Origin: Albula goreensis
Taxonomy: Eukaryota > Chordata > Actinopteri > Albuliformes > Albulidae
Assembly (NCBI GenBank): GCA_022829145.1
Contig: CM040741.1
Coordinates: 63,768,547-63,832,546, forward strand
Reading direction: 5' to 3'
Length of the DNA: 64,000 nt
Shown: one piece after another, positions 1 to 12,547 of the stretch
How the letters are laid out: each line of letters begins with the position of its first letter
Position numbering within the stretch: the stretch's first letter is position 1
The notes under the pieces: generated by a model
What the model was told of the DNA's origin: nothing
What the model saw: only the letters and a program-made list of their open reading frames with translations
Databases searched by the model: none
Translations under genes and position numbers: made by a program

Positions 1-571
1 TCCCGCGAATAGATATTCGAAACTGCATGGACGCGTTATGATGACGACGAGTAGTGAAGCCGGCTGCCGCTGGGCTCAGAATACAGTGCTCGGTTATTCA
101 GTGTAAACATTGCTCATAAATATTCATCTTGATAGGCTTTCCAGACAAACCTTTTTGTCGCTCATGTAAATCATGTGTAAATGACACTTTGAACCTCGAG
201 AAAAAAGTCTGTGAAGTATAAGGGATGACATGACTTACACATTAAATGAACTTGTACTGTTGTCATAGAAAAAAGATGATACAGTCCAACTCTACCACCC
301 AAGAGGGACCAAAAATTGCAAGAGCGCAATTCATTCAGTTCCTTGGTGATTACATATGGACACCCCTGGCAGTTTAGCTCTTGGCCTCTAGATGTCAGTA
401 TCGAATTATTTGTTGTCCTGTGTTATATTATTGATGGAATAATTGGTAGACTCAGTAACACCTAAAGCAGTAATGAGTGAGGCCATAACCTTCATCTAGA
501 GTGACCTACAGGTATACAGCTGATTAAACTTTCTCATATTTGGTCTTTCATACAGTTACATATTCACTGAC

Positions 572-640
572 TATGTGGGAATCAAACCTGCAAGCCATAA
601 GCCACACTACCAATACCCCGACCACTATACTACACATTAT
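572..640 (-). mobile_element. tRNA-like SINE head (fragment)
   Basis: Read on the minus strand, this stretch has a good polymerase III A box, TAGTATAGTGG, and about 35 bases later a B box, GGTTTGATTCCC. This is the layout of a tRNA-derived SINE promoter. The flanks do not pair into an acceptor stem, so it is a SINE 5' end and not a working tRNA gene. The body and tail of the element are not recognisable. Confidence 0.55.
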
Positions 641-3380
641 ACTTCACAAAATCATATACCTTACTGAAATCGAGTTTGTATTTACCACAAAGAGCTGTTG
701 CCCAGAGACACTGAGGTTTCCTACTTCAGATGAGCAAACACAATAAAACATTTCTTTGCTGTACGGCTGAGCTGTCCTCAAAGGGATTTATTGCCGCGTG
801 GCTGTTGTTTCCTGCCTGCCGTGTAGCGTGGAAAGTGCATGGCAAAGAAAGCATGTGCTCTCATTCCAGACTGGCTGAAACAGCTGAGTGTGAGAATTGC
901 TATGCACAGTGCATACTCCCTTACTGTAACTCTCAAAACGTATCAGCCACTCAGATCCACTCTCAGCCTTTAGTAGGCTGTTTAAATAATTGCCAGCGAA
1001 CTGTAAATGAGCATCCTTTTGCATGGCACATTTAGAGTTTTTTTTATGCATAAAAGACTACCCAGCCTCACAGGTTCGTAGTTTGATTTAATGCATAATT
1101 CATTTTTGTAGCAGGTGGTCTTGTACAAGGTGACTTATCCTGTGTATAGTTTGCTAAATAGGTATAGCTAGACACTATTTTCTGAAGAAGAAACCATTTG
1201 AACTGAAGCCGTTTTTTTCTTGAGTACTTTACATAAAGGCCTCAAAGATTCAGTCTTACAGCCCTCTCATCACAAACCATCCTATTGATGTTGCACTTGA
1301 TTTCTTTATTTGATTTCCTGTTGTACCACATGTATAACAGGCTGTCTTGTTATTATTCACTAGTGAAGCATGTTATGAAAGCTCTGTTTTATGGCCCACA
1401 CTCATGGAGCAATGGTCAAAATAAACCATATTACCTTTCTGCCATATTTATTAAAAAAAATATGGTGTCAAATCTTTTCAAGTAAAATACAACAACTGGA
1501 AGGTTAAATTCCAAACCCATGTCACATTCAATTGTACCTGACATTGAAATCACTGAAATCTGGGCTTTCAAATAAATGGTGCATCATTTTTTCTGGCCTT
1601 AGCTATTTTTCAGTATATTTATAAATGTGATGCATGTGTGTTAGTCTGTGCACCACACCTTGCTGCTAGTTTTGCTCAGATGAAGTAATTAACATGTAGG
1701 TTTGTACCTTATTATGAAAGAAATGTGCTGTTCAGCCTCAGGAAGTCAGAATGTGTAATTAAACTTTATGAGAATCTGATATTGAGAATTGAGAAGGTGG
1801 TATCTAAGGAAATAGAGGGAGCTCCCACTGAATGCTAGAGATTCTAACCTCTTTCACTGATGTACAATGCACATCAAAACATTAGGATGAAGCCAGGCCA
1901 TTTAGCTCATCTGAGCTGTACATTTTAGCTGGTCTTATTCTACTGCAGAGAGTTCCTAGGCCTCTGGGGAGACGCTGCCCTCCATGCTGCTTATGGTTCT
2001 CTCTGTTAGTAATCATGATCTTTGGAAATGGAAACAGAAATCAGGGCATTATCCAATCAGAGAAATTGACTCACTAAAGAATTGCTGTTATTGGTCAGCT
2101 CTTGTCAGGAACAGCTGACTGGTGTCATTAAGTGATGAACATACAAAAATCACAGCAAGTGCCCTTGATAGGGTTAACCATAGCACTTACAGACAGGTTA
2201 CTCAGGAGAACCTGTTTGATAGTAGCAATTTCCACAGAGACATACATACATCTCTCATCCTGTCATTTAGTGGTTGAATGAATTTCTGAGCCACTGTCAT
2301 AGACAGTAACTGTGAAGTCAATCCAAATGGGCTGAAAAAAGCAGAAAAGAGCCTTTTAAGAAGGTTGCATTATGTCTTGTTTTCACCAGATGTGATGTGT
2401 GGAGAGAGGAAGCTCATAGCTGAATTTCACTTCAGTAGTTAAATTGTTTATGTAAACCAGCAAGTGACAGAATGTCCTTTACATTTGTAAATATACTCAC
2501 ACATCTTTGGCACAGATGTTAAGTAGAGCCGAGGTCTCAGGTTCATTGTTCAGGTTCATTGCTTCTCTTACAGTCTCATACAATTCATTTGGTTTTGATT
2601 GACAGCACTTCTAAGCTTATTCATGATGTCAGAAAGTAAATAAAGAAACCGATAAATATACATAAAAACAAAGGATGAGAAAAGGTCAATGTATTTTTTC
2701 AATCATTTTTATTTATTGGTGTTTACAAAACTTTTGCATTAAATTAAATTTTGATGTCAATTTATTTTGATGTTTAACAGTGGTTTTGATTGCTACACAG
2801 TTGTACTTACGCTTACAAGGATCACAGACTGTGCATTTGGCAAAATGACAGCAGTATAGGAACTGGAAATTGTGCTTGGATGTACCAGAGTTTTAATTTT
2901 TGCAAATGGCATCTGCAGCGAGGCAGTCAGTAAACAGCATCTCACAAGGGACTGGAGTCATACTGATGGAACCAAAACAAAAACTCATCTCACCTCCTCT
3001 GAGGGGAAGGGTACCATGGCGAGAACAGCTCCCAGCAGTTTATCATCTGAGGTGCTGGCCCGTTCTAATTAAAAGAAACCGCCTATCATACTTTTAGAGC
3101 AGGAGTTAAACTTTAATTAGCTTCATGTCCCCGAGTGTGTCAGTAAGGAGAAGAATTAAATAGGAAAAGAAGTGAAAAAGTGTTGTTTCATGGGGGAGAA
3201 ATCTTGTCATTCCTCTTCTTTTCAGAGATAGAAAACAGAGACAAAGAGGGGAGGAGAGGATGGCTACCTGCAGTCCTGGCATTTGGGCTTGTGTGTGCTG
3301 CTTGTCTGGTGCGTAACTTTACACCTGCCTGCATTTGTAATTCTTTACCTTTCTCTTTCATTTATATCTGTATGTATTTT

Positions 3381-3472
3381 TGTGTGTGTGTGTGTGTGTG
3401 TGCATGCATGTGTCTGAGTGTGTGTTCATGTGTGTGTGTATGTATGTGTATCTGCGTGCATGTGTATGTGCA
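3381..3472. repeat. TG microsatellite, pure then imperfect
   Basis: About eleven perfect TG units are followed by interrupted TG/TGCA/TGTA repeats. The open frame across it, rich in Cys and Val, is an artefact of the repeat. Confidence 0.9.
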
Positions 3473-5983
3473 CGACATTTAAGTTGTTAAATGGCTAGTT
3501 GTTACATGGCTGTGTGTATGGGTCCAGCCCGTGTGTGCAGTTCTTATCTGGAGGGCTGCGGCTCACTGGCGCCTGGAGCCGATGGAGTCCCTCCCAGGGT
3601 GAGGCTGGTTTTGATCAGCTCTGTACCCCACCAGGCCTGCTTAATAGAGAGGGCCTCCGCTATCCCTCTATGTCTGCCAGCACACACAGCGGAGGAGAAG
3701 GAGGTAATTGCCCTTGAAAGCACTGACTTGCTATCACGGCATGTGATTAAACTGCTAATTTGCCGATCAGCTCTGAGTGACGGCGTGAGCAGGAGGCATG
3801 TTGAGAGATTACTGACGTACATGTGATTGTCTTTTCTCTCTCTATCTCTCTGACTGTTTTTGAAGTTTGTGGAAAGTGAATGTATTTTACGAATACTTTT
3901 TTATGCTGTTATTCTCACTCTCTCTCTCTTTTGCTTTTTTCTCTGGCTCTTTCATTGTTCATTGACTGGTTTGTGTGTTTCTCTCAGAGTGTTCAACTCT
4001 CTCTTTCTCCTGATCTCCTCCTGGCTGTCTCCTCAGCTGGGAGTGATGCTTAGGTAGTGCATAAAACGTACCTCTGATGGTCGGCTGATAATTTTTCTGG
4101 CAGGCTCTTACATGGAGATATATACATACAAGAAAAGAAATGTATCTCATCATTTTTTATATATATGGAGGGAATCCAGCATTAAGGGACCAGTCAGATC
4201 TGTTCAATTAAGCAGAATATGTAAATGATATATGGAAAAACACTGTCAAAATAAATGTTGTAATATGGTGCCCAGCTAATGGTGCCTGACTACACACTGT
4301 TCTGAGCTGAAACGGTTCTCTGTGCTGCTTATGGAAATTTGGCTGAAACTCTGAGTGCCATGCAATACATCTGCCATATGAACTCCAACTGCAACACTTA
4401 TTTAAACAAGCTCGAGTGCATTGCATAACTACAAATGCATTATGGATAGGAAAGTAACATGTTGTTTATCTATCTGGATTACTGTGGAGGAAATATACTG
4501 TGGTACAATGTATCAGGCTAGATTGCTGTCTGAGAAATCTTCCTTGTTTCATAGTTCTATTCTCCAGGCATATGTGGTATAATTTGTCCAATGGTTTTTT
4601 TCCCCATGAGAAGCGCAATGTATTTGTTTACTGTCTAAATCTAGTACCATTTTGGAAATAGCGAGTGTGGTCTCTCAAAATAAATCACCCTTAAGGAAAA
4701 TAAAAGTATTTTATGTGGTCTTTTTGTAGGAACGATGTGAATGCTTTGTCCTAGCAACAGTTGCTATGTTGGCAACTAAGTAGACCTCTGCTGGTCCACT
4801 CACCTGAAGCTTGTCCCGTTTGGGCTCCTTTTTAACAGTGATGGGCTCAGGGCTTCTGTCACTCTGGGGTTATTACTAAACCTCAGAGTGATGCGTGAAC
4901 GTCTCTCAAATACTACATATCTCACCATTTTACATGCCGACTTCTGCAGCTGAAGACTGGATTTCTTTGCCTTGTACTCCTTGCGGAAATGCGATTTAAT
5001 AAAATGGATCAATTTTCTAATTACCACGCACTGCTATGCAAGACTGCAAAGCCTCAGGCATTACCACCGTCGATATGAAGAGAAGAAGATTGCTAGGGGA
5101 TGGAATGACAGGAGTGGAATTTTTGATCAATAAAACGCAAAGCTACGATTTTCTTGCTTTTTCATTCTGCTCTTGCCAAAAATAGAAATATTGTATATTA
5201 GTAATGGGAGCGGTCTTGAGTAGTCTGCAGTGGTAGTTACTTGGGATATACAGAATTATTATTATTTTTCTGTATAAGAAAATCTAAAATCTGATATTTT
5301 GTGCTCCATGGCTTTACCAATCCATTTGGAAGATAGTCCAGGTTGAAAGGTCTGCCATCGTAAGCTGCAATCAGAGTTCTACTCTGACTCTGTCTTTTTC
5401 TTCTTTTGATTGAGCTGGTGCTATTGGAGAAGGGTCAGTAATCATGACAGTAATGATGTGGGAGTCACTGGGGCGAGTCATGCAGGGGTTGCCATGACAT
5501 CATTAACAAATCTCGCAGAGGGTGGACTAATGCTTGGAGAGGTGGTCAGAAACTCTCACCAGATTTCTGTGGCTTTTCATCCACATCCATGTTTGTCAGC
5601 TCTAATCTGGAAGTATCTAACAAGTTCAGCCTCGGTGCTCATTGGAAATGTATTCTCTCCAGAACTTTGATGATGCCCATTCATCGCATTCAAAAATCAA
5701 ATTGAAGTTTAACCAATCAATAACCAATCCGAGGTCTGGAAGGCTGGACTGCATAGCGTTGATTTAAAATTAAATGGGCAATTTACCTCTGCTTTCTTCT
5801 TCTATTTTGTGTGGGTCCACTGGAATATCTATAATTTAACTATTAATCAAGATAACTGCATTCACTGTTAAGAGTGGTTATTACCACTCTGTTATATGTG
5901 GTCATAATGAAATGAATGGAGTTCTAACCAGTTCAGCTACCCCAGTTTGTGAATGTTTGGGCATTAGAGGATGTCTCACTTTA

Positions 5984-6037
5984 CAACACAACGCAACGCA
6001 ACGCAACGCAACGCAACACAACACAACACAACACAAC
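5984..6037. repeat. AACGC/AACAC pentanucleotide repeat
   Basis: Roughly ten tandem five-base units. A central block of AACGC units is flanked by AACAC units, suggesting C-to-T/G-to-A drift of one unit type. On the minus strand it encodes an artefactual Cys/Val/Ala run. Confidence 0.9.
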
Positions 6038-7239
6038 TCAGCTTTATCATATATCCTTAACAAGTAGTTAGTGTCGGGCAACAATACTTCAACATTTGCC
6101 TATATCGCATCATATAGAGCTCATAGTTGTAATTCTTTTTTTTAAATTTTAATTTTATTTCTCTCTTACAATCTTCCAAAAAAACACAATTCATTATTAA
6201 ATCCAGCCTGGATCCACAAGTTGGGACTATGGAACCATACAATATCAACAAACAAATATATCTGACCAAATATTCCAAAATATGTGCAGAGTACTGAATA
6301 AAAATGTTCAGGATACACTGATATTATGATCTTTGAACCGTAACTACCACAGAAACTAAACAACATTTGCCTGTCATCTTCATAATGATTTGGGATTTTT
6401 TATATGACAGAACACAAACATTTTTCACAGCTTTTTCCCTGATATAATGAAATTTTGACCATTAGTATGGGTGATATTTTTCTTTAGACAGCTTTCTATC
6501 ATGAAATCTACCAGCGTCAGCCAACACCTGCCTGTTGGGAGTAGTCAAGTGAGGGTAATACCTCAAATAATGACACAAAAACTGCCTCCACACACATCTG
6601 CTGAGAAGGCCATGTTCCTTGCGTTAACGTATTGGTTTCTCAGGAAAAAGCCTTTCGCCAGCACAGCAACACGGGGACCCACGAGAACATCTGACAGCAA
6701 CAACTGGTTCCAGGAACTGCCAAGTGACACGATTTATTTCTTTTAATTTAGCCTCCTGGTGACGGCGGGAGATGCGCCACCGGATTTCCACAGTAAATGA
6801 AGAGGAAACGATGCAATGGTGAAGGATGTAACAAACGAGCCATGGGAATATGTTAAAACGATTGGCTGTTACTGCAGTAGAAAAGATGCTATCAGCTCAA
6901 TACACAGACCCCCAGCACTGCTGTTCAACCCCACTTACCATGCTATACTGCCTGGAGTCGATTACTTGCACGGTGCCCCTTGGCGGTGCTGCCAATGCGT
7001 GCTGCTTTACGGAAATGCAGCCATTTTGTGCTCCCAGCTTCATGTTGGCTCTGAGGTGAGGCTCTGAGCCTGTGACTGCTGAGAGGGAAACCTGAGCCCA
7101 AGGTCTCTCCTTTGTGAGAGGCATACAGACACAACAGGCGGTCCTTCACCAGTGACCTTCCCTCCCTACCTCACGGGCCTTATCTTTGAGTGATGAGGAT
7201 TACACTTTACATCAGCTGCAGGAGCAGTTTAGGGCTAAT

Positions 7240-7240
<1 letters not shown>

Positions 7241-7279
<39 letters not shown>
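7241..7279. repeat. TG microsatellite
   Basis: A nearly pure run of about nineteen TG units. A second, imperfect TG-rich stretch lies about 100 bp downstream (about 7380-7440). Confidence 0.95.
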
Positions 7280-7280
<1 letters not shown>

Positions 7281-9102
7281 TAGTCACAACATGGAATTCT
7301 ATATACATGTACAGTATGGTATCTTGTCCTACCTATTTTTGTCATGTATGCTTTGTGCCTGTTGTGTGTAATCCATAAATGTGTGTGTATGTGTGTGTGT
7401 ATGTTTGTGTGAGTGTGCGTACATCCATGTACGTGTATGCAATTGTATAAGTGTGTGATTTGTGAGAAATAGACTTGCGGAGACAACTTTTATATCCAGC
7501 AACAGTTGCCTAAGCAACCACACAATAATGACAAAGCGGACTGGAGGGCAGCCTTGAAAGGAAGCGACGTGTTCAGTGCTCATGTGGCGGAAGGAGGGGT
7601 GACCGGGGAGACTGAACAAAATGATGTCAGCACAGACAAACAGCAAGGTAAGTATGATGGTTGGGCTGAAGTTGGCTACTGAACGTTGACTTGACACTCC
7701 ATTTGGGGTTCATGTATTGACTAGTTTGTACCACTACACCAATAATCCTCAAGTTAAAACCTTCCTTGTGACTGTGTATTTGAATAACTACTTTGCACTT
7801 GCCAACAAGCAGCAATCCATAACCAAAGTAAAGAACAGCATGTCTGAGTTTCCCAGCTCTTCTCAGAGAGCTTACAGCTTTTATTGGAAAGAACACCTGT
7901 GATCAGAGTGCAGCTGACACCTTTGCCTAAATGTAACTTTTCCTTTTTTTAATTTCCAGGTGGGCATATTTCCTTTCAGAACCACAGGGAAATGTTTCAA
8001 TTTATTTGACAGCTTTTGAGTATTATAGCATTGTTGAGGATTGTGATGAATATCTCAGGATGAATGTGTTGTTCGAGGGAGCTGAGTCTTGATGCAAACA
8101 GAACCGAGGTTTATAAAGAGCCAGAACATAAATGCTTTAATTGTTCTTTCTTTATGATTTTATAACTTATTTATATCTTACAAATTTAGTGGGTAGTTTT
8201 TGTGCGTCTCCAATGTGTTCTGTGTTTCCACAGGGTCTTAGTGGGATTACAGCAACAGTATGGCCACTGCCTCCATGGATTATGGGAAACCATGGCCATA
8301 TGTGGACATGAATAAAGCCTAGCTTGACCCATTTGGGGTTAAAATTTTCAGTGTTCAACTTCTGAAGAGGATTTTATATTGCTCAATTACCCCTCCTTCA
8401 GCACTCACAGAGGTTTACATAATAGTTATAGGCTGTAGTACTAATGCCATTTTATATAAAACATCATAGTAATCTGCCTGTGAATTGTTGGACTTGAAGT
8501 TTTAAAGATTACTCCGTTGTTTTTTTTAATGTAAAGAAATGGAACATGAATTCTGAGGCCTTTTTCTTTCCTCTCTTCTCAGAAATGAACACAGCTTCTG
8601 CACAGTGTGGTATTTGAAATCTAATTTATTAAGCAACGCTTTCAGCATCGAGATCTTCATCAGAGCATATCTCCACTGGGAGAATTTTTTTCATTTATAA
8701 TAACCGGAAAAGACATTTACACTTTTTCCACCCAAGCCCCGGTTCACAAGTTGCTGTGCAATTCGCTATCCAAAAATCATATTTAACAGCATCTGATGGA
8801 AACACTGCAAACACATGATACATTGATGTGTGTGGTAGATCTCTGAAAAATGTATGGAGTTGATACAGTGGACCACATATGGAAAAGCCTTCACAAGGTG
8901 ACTGTAGCTCAGGACCTCAATGTAGTAGAGAACATGTGGATGAAGGGCACTGGATTAAAAATATGGAAAAAGCATGCAATGATGAGTCAAGTGGGCTTAA
9001 AATGTTGTAGGTGGTTGCAATTGCAAAGAGCAATGAGCCAAATGGTGAACCTTAAACACATTTTCACCAGCTATAATTGATCAAGAGATACACTGCAACA
9101 AA

Positions 9103-9146
9103 AACCAGCATGCATAGTAGATCCCCAGGACTACATTTAAGAAAGT
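9103..9146. repeat. Dispersed repeat fragment, copy A
   Basis: About 44 bases alignable with 9572-9623, sharing ACCAGC, CATAGT and a TCCCCAGGACT core. The same core is common in fish interspersed repeats from general knowledge. Too short to classify. Confidence 0.4.
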
Positions 9147-9571
9147 TTAGAGCATGCTAAAATTGTACCATAATTTTGTTCTTAAACCTAATATCAACTC
9201 AATACAGGTTTGGCCTGAAGCCATTTGTTATGTAATTAAACTCTTGAGCTTGTTCAAAATGGTTTAGTTTAAATTTTCAGTTTTCCACACTCTGAGCAAA
9301 TAGGACCCAATTGATTTCACTTGCCAGTCTATAATTGAATTGATTAAAAGTTAACCTCTTTTCCATGTGAATTGCCTTACATCACGGAATCAGAGCACTT
9401 GAGCGGTTGATTTTCCTGACTGAAAATCCTGGAATGTGAATATGGGACATTAATTTTTCTTGATATTACACAGATATTCCTAATGAAATGTAGGTTTATG
9501 CCAGGTAAATCATCCTTTAACAGAAGTCTAATTACGAACATGTTATTAGTTGTCATTATGATTGGAATGGA

Positions 9572-9623
9572 ACCAGCTTACACACATAGTGGGTCCCCAG
9601 GACTGAGTTTGGGAGATTCTGCG
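9572..9623. repeat. Dispersed repeat fragment, copy B
   Basis: Partner of 9103-9146. It reads ACCAGCTTACACACATAGT followed by a GGGTCCCCAGGACTGAGT core. It looks closer to an intact source sequence than copy A. Class unknown. Confidence 0.4.
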
Positions 9624-12330
9624 GAGCACAGTGCAGGCCCACCACTGCAGTTACGATTTCAGCCCCATCAGACCCCATAGAGCGGTTATGAGTGCTGGTG
9701 TTGTTATTCCGGTCAGTCGAGCATCTTTGAAATGAGAAAGAGGAGGAAACAGGTAATAGCTGTCGGATTGTTGGGTGTCATGTTTCTAGCTGATGGACGG
9801 ATCCATAAGAGCACCTCCCAGGGAATGTCGTAATTGAGCTTCGGACTCGGCCCCGGAGCGTAGATCCATAAAGGTAATAGAGGATGACATGATACCCCGG
9901 CTCTTCTGAGGGCTGGAACCAATTTCCACTGTTTGTGTACAGCTTCAGATCTCCGAGTCTCCCCCCGCTCCGGCCTCAAATCCTGTCGCTGGTAATTTGT
10001 GGTTTTCATTATGGGTTGTCACAGAAATCCATCACAGGTAGCACGAAAAGCTTCTTTGTACTTACTGCACTGCTGGCCTTATTGTCAGCAAAGAAAAAGC
10101 CAAACAGTCACCTTTCACACCAACAAAGGGAGGCCTAAATTAAAAGGGTCACCCTCTCTCTGCGATAAAATCACCGCTCTCTGATGCTATCCTAAATCTA
10201 TGGGGCAAAGAAAGGTCTCTGAGTTTTGAAAGAGTTCACATTTTTCCTCTGTATTTGCCACCAAAACTGAATGATGTAATCAGTCCCACTGCAAACCTCC
10301 CCATCAGACTGTGACACCGGTCATACTGCCTCTGGTGTCAGAGTAACGTAGGCTCAAAATATGTTCAGGCCGTGAGGCTACCCAGCCAGTCAGTGGAGGC
10401 CATCAGACAGTGAAGATACTGGTTAGTATAACTGGCCCAACCCTATACCTTACCCTGGTGACACTGAGTCCACCTTTGCTCCACCATCTTGTGGGGCTCC
10501 AGCCATCGTGTTTGGCCTGCTTGTACTCTGAGTGCCACACAAGCTGAGTATTTATTCAAATGGAGGACTGCATGACTGTTTGACACCAAATTGGACAGAT
10601 GGGGGCGATAGTGAGCAAGTAAGTGATGAGCTATTGTAGAGTCTGTGGCTGTAGATTCAAATCCTTGGCCTTTTGAAGCATAATGACATAGGGCAAGATT
10701 CAATAAATACACATGGAATATCTTTAAGGACATATGCAATTCAATCAAAACCGACTGATTTTCGTTGAGTTCTCTTACTTTTTTTGGAATCGAGCAGTTA
10801 TGTCGTTAAAATGTGTTTTTTTCCACCGTAAAATAGAACAACGTCTATTTCAACAAAGTCTGTTTTGATTGATTTGCAGATGTGCAGAAACAGAGTCTGA
10901 GAGAGTTCTGAGATGTTTTCATTTCAGGAAGACTCCTGCCGACCACAGAGATGTTGCCGTATCGCTGCCAATATGAACAGTGAAGGTCTCCGTGGTGTGT
11001 GTTTTAGCTGGAGTCCTTAACCTTCCTCTCTCCCTTGGTGTCAGCAGGAAGAACGCTAACACATCATGGGATAAGAGCTCAGTCACCTAGCAACTGCAGG
11101 CTGCATCTTCTCCTTGGATGATGTGGCCAAAAGAGAGCAATTACTGTAATTGATTCCGCATTTTACTCTGTTTTCACTGGGTGATTTTCCAGCAGCATTT
11201 TTTTTTCTGGATTCACAGAAAATTTCACACACAATTACACTCAAGTCCTTCTGTGTGTGAGAGAGGCTGGGCTGATCTATCAGTTATTACCTGTGTTCTA
11301 CCCATTCTCAGGGCTGGCCACTACATCTCTTGCTCGACAAGTACAGGAAATCATTTCAGTGGTAAAGAATTCACAATTACAGAAGATTAAACCAACAAAG
11401 TCAACTGAACTTCAGCTTGGAAAGCTTTAAATTTCTGACTTCTTCTTTTTAGGGAACTCTGTACAAACTGTGTATTGATACAAAACACAATAAAGATACA
11501 TTTTTGCATTGGTAGCATGAGGTTAACCCTTCCATAAATATTTACTCAGCTGCGGTTTTATTACATAATGACCACTATATTATGTTTGATGTAACCATAA
11601 ACATAGAATGATGAATAGAAGAATTACTGACACATTGTACACTGTCACATCAATAGCTACACTGGCATCGCTTGCAGCTAGATGTTCACTACAGCGCTAT
11701 TTCAGTTTACAGAGCATTTCTCTGATCTGGTGTCCAGTGCAGTGCCTGTGAACAGCGCTGAGTTTATAGGCATTAAGTGACATGCCGGCTCATGCTGACA
11801 TCCTCTCAGAAACCTCCCACGGGAGGATCGCTGACTGCACGCAGACAGCAGCATCTGTAGCGCAGCTACTACGGATGACATAATGGTGGGGTTAGCTGCC
11901 TCTGCAGCCGATGTTGGATTGAGACCAGGGTGGGTGGCTACACTTGCACAGCCGAGTCAAACACACAGTAAAGTCTCATTTACATGAGGACAAACCCACA
12001 GACTACAGCCTTGTCTCTCCAGCCAAAATAAAAGACAGCCCTGGGAATCGGCAACGTCAAGCCTAGATACCATGCCAGATTTTTTCTAAAATGTTCCCTA
12101 TCTAGAAAACTAAACATCAGGAAATTTGTGTACATTGTACCATTTTCCTGGCGTGATCAATAAACAGGAGGGCTGAGGGAATAGGAACTGATCTGAGATC
12201 AGTGGCTTTTTGCTGCCGCCTAATCCTCTCACAGGGTAAGGCATGGGAATATCACCCAACCTTTGGTCTTACCCGCCTACTCAGCCAGCCTTCGTTTGCT
12301 GGGGGGCCTGAATCAATTTTACTTCCTGCC

Positions 12331-12547
12331 AGGGATAAGGAATTTTACTTGTGTCATGGTGACTGGGACCCTTGAGGTTGGCAGTTCAAGCCCCAGTCCA
12401 GCCACAAAAAAGAACACCATGGCTGTTGGGCCCTTGAGCAAGGCCCTTAATTCCGCATTGCTCCAAGGAGGATTGGCCCTTGGTTAGCCTAATCAACTGT
12501 AAGTCGCTTTGGATAAAAGCATCAGCTAAATGACTGTAATGTAATGG
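12331..12547 (+). mobile_element. tRNA-derived SINE, near full length
   Basis: The body aligns along most of its length with the copy at 43151-43370. Shared blocks include GACTGGGACCC, a B-box-like GCAGTTCAAGCCCC, TTGGGCCCTTGAGCAAGGCC and GGCCCTTGGTTAGCC. It ends in a fish SINE/LINE-type tail, GATAAAAGCATCAGCTAAAT, followed by TGTAATGTAATG repeats. The tRNA-like A box is worn in this copy. The tail type implies mobilisation by an L2-like LINE (inference). Confidence 0.85.

Larger units (their letters stand above)
1..4790. other. Upstream intergenic DNA, no gene seen
   Basis: AT-rich non-coding sequence with stops in all frames and no frame resembling a protein I recognise. It contains a SINE head near 570-640, a TG tract near 3380 and a GC-richer block at about 3540-3830, described separately. 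Nothing else is supported. Confidence 0.6.
5031..12330. other. Upstream intergenic DNA, no gene seen
   Basis: Non-coding, with a pentanucleotide repeat near 6 kb, TG repeats near 7.25-7.43 kb and a short duplicated repeat segment at 9.1 and 9.6 kb, listed separately. No exon with both homology and splice sites was found. Confidence 0.55.

Noticed and set aside
8600-8700. Repeat-like phrase AACGCTTTCAGCATCGAGAT near 8635
   Set aside because: It resembles a phrase common in repeats but has no partner in the window and no definable ends.
8850-9080. Possible Tc1/mariner transposase scrap (DLNVVENMW resembles DLNPIENLW)
   Set aside because: Only one nine-residue motif matches; the flanking residues do not follow the transposase pattern, and no terminal repeats were seen.
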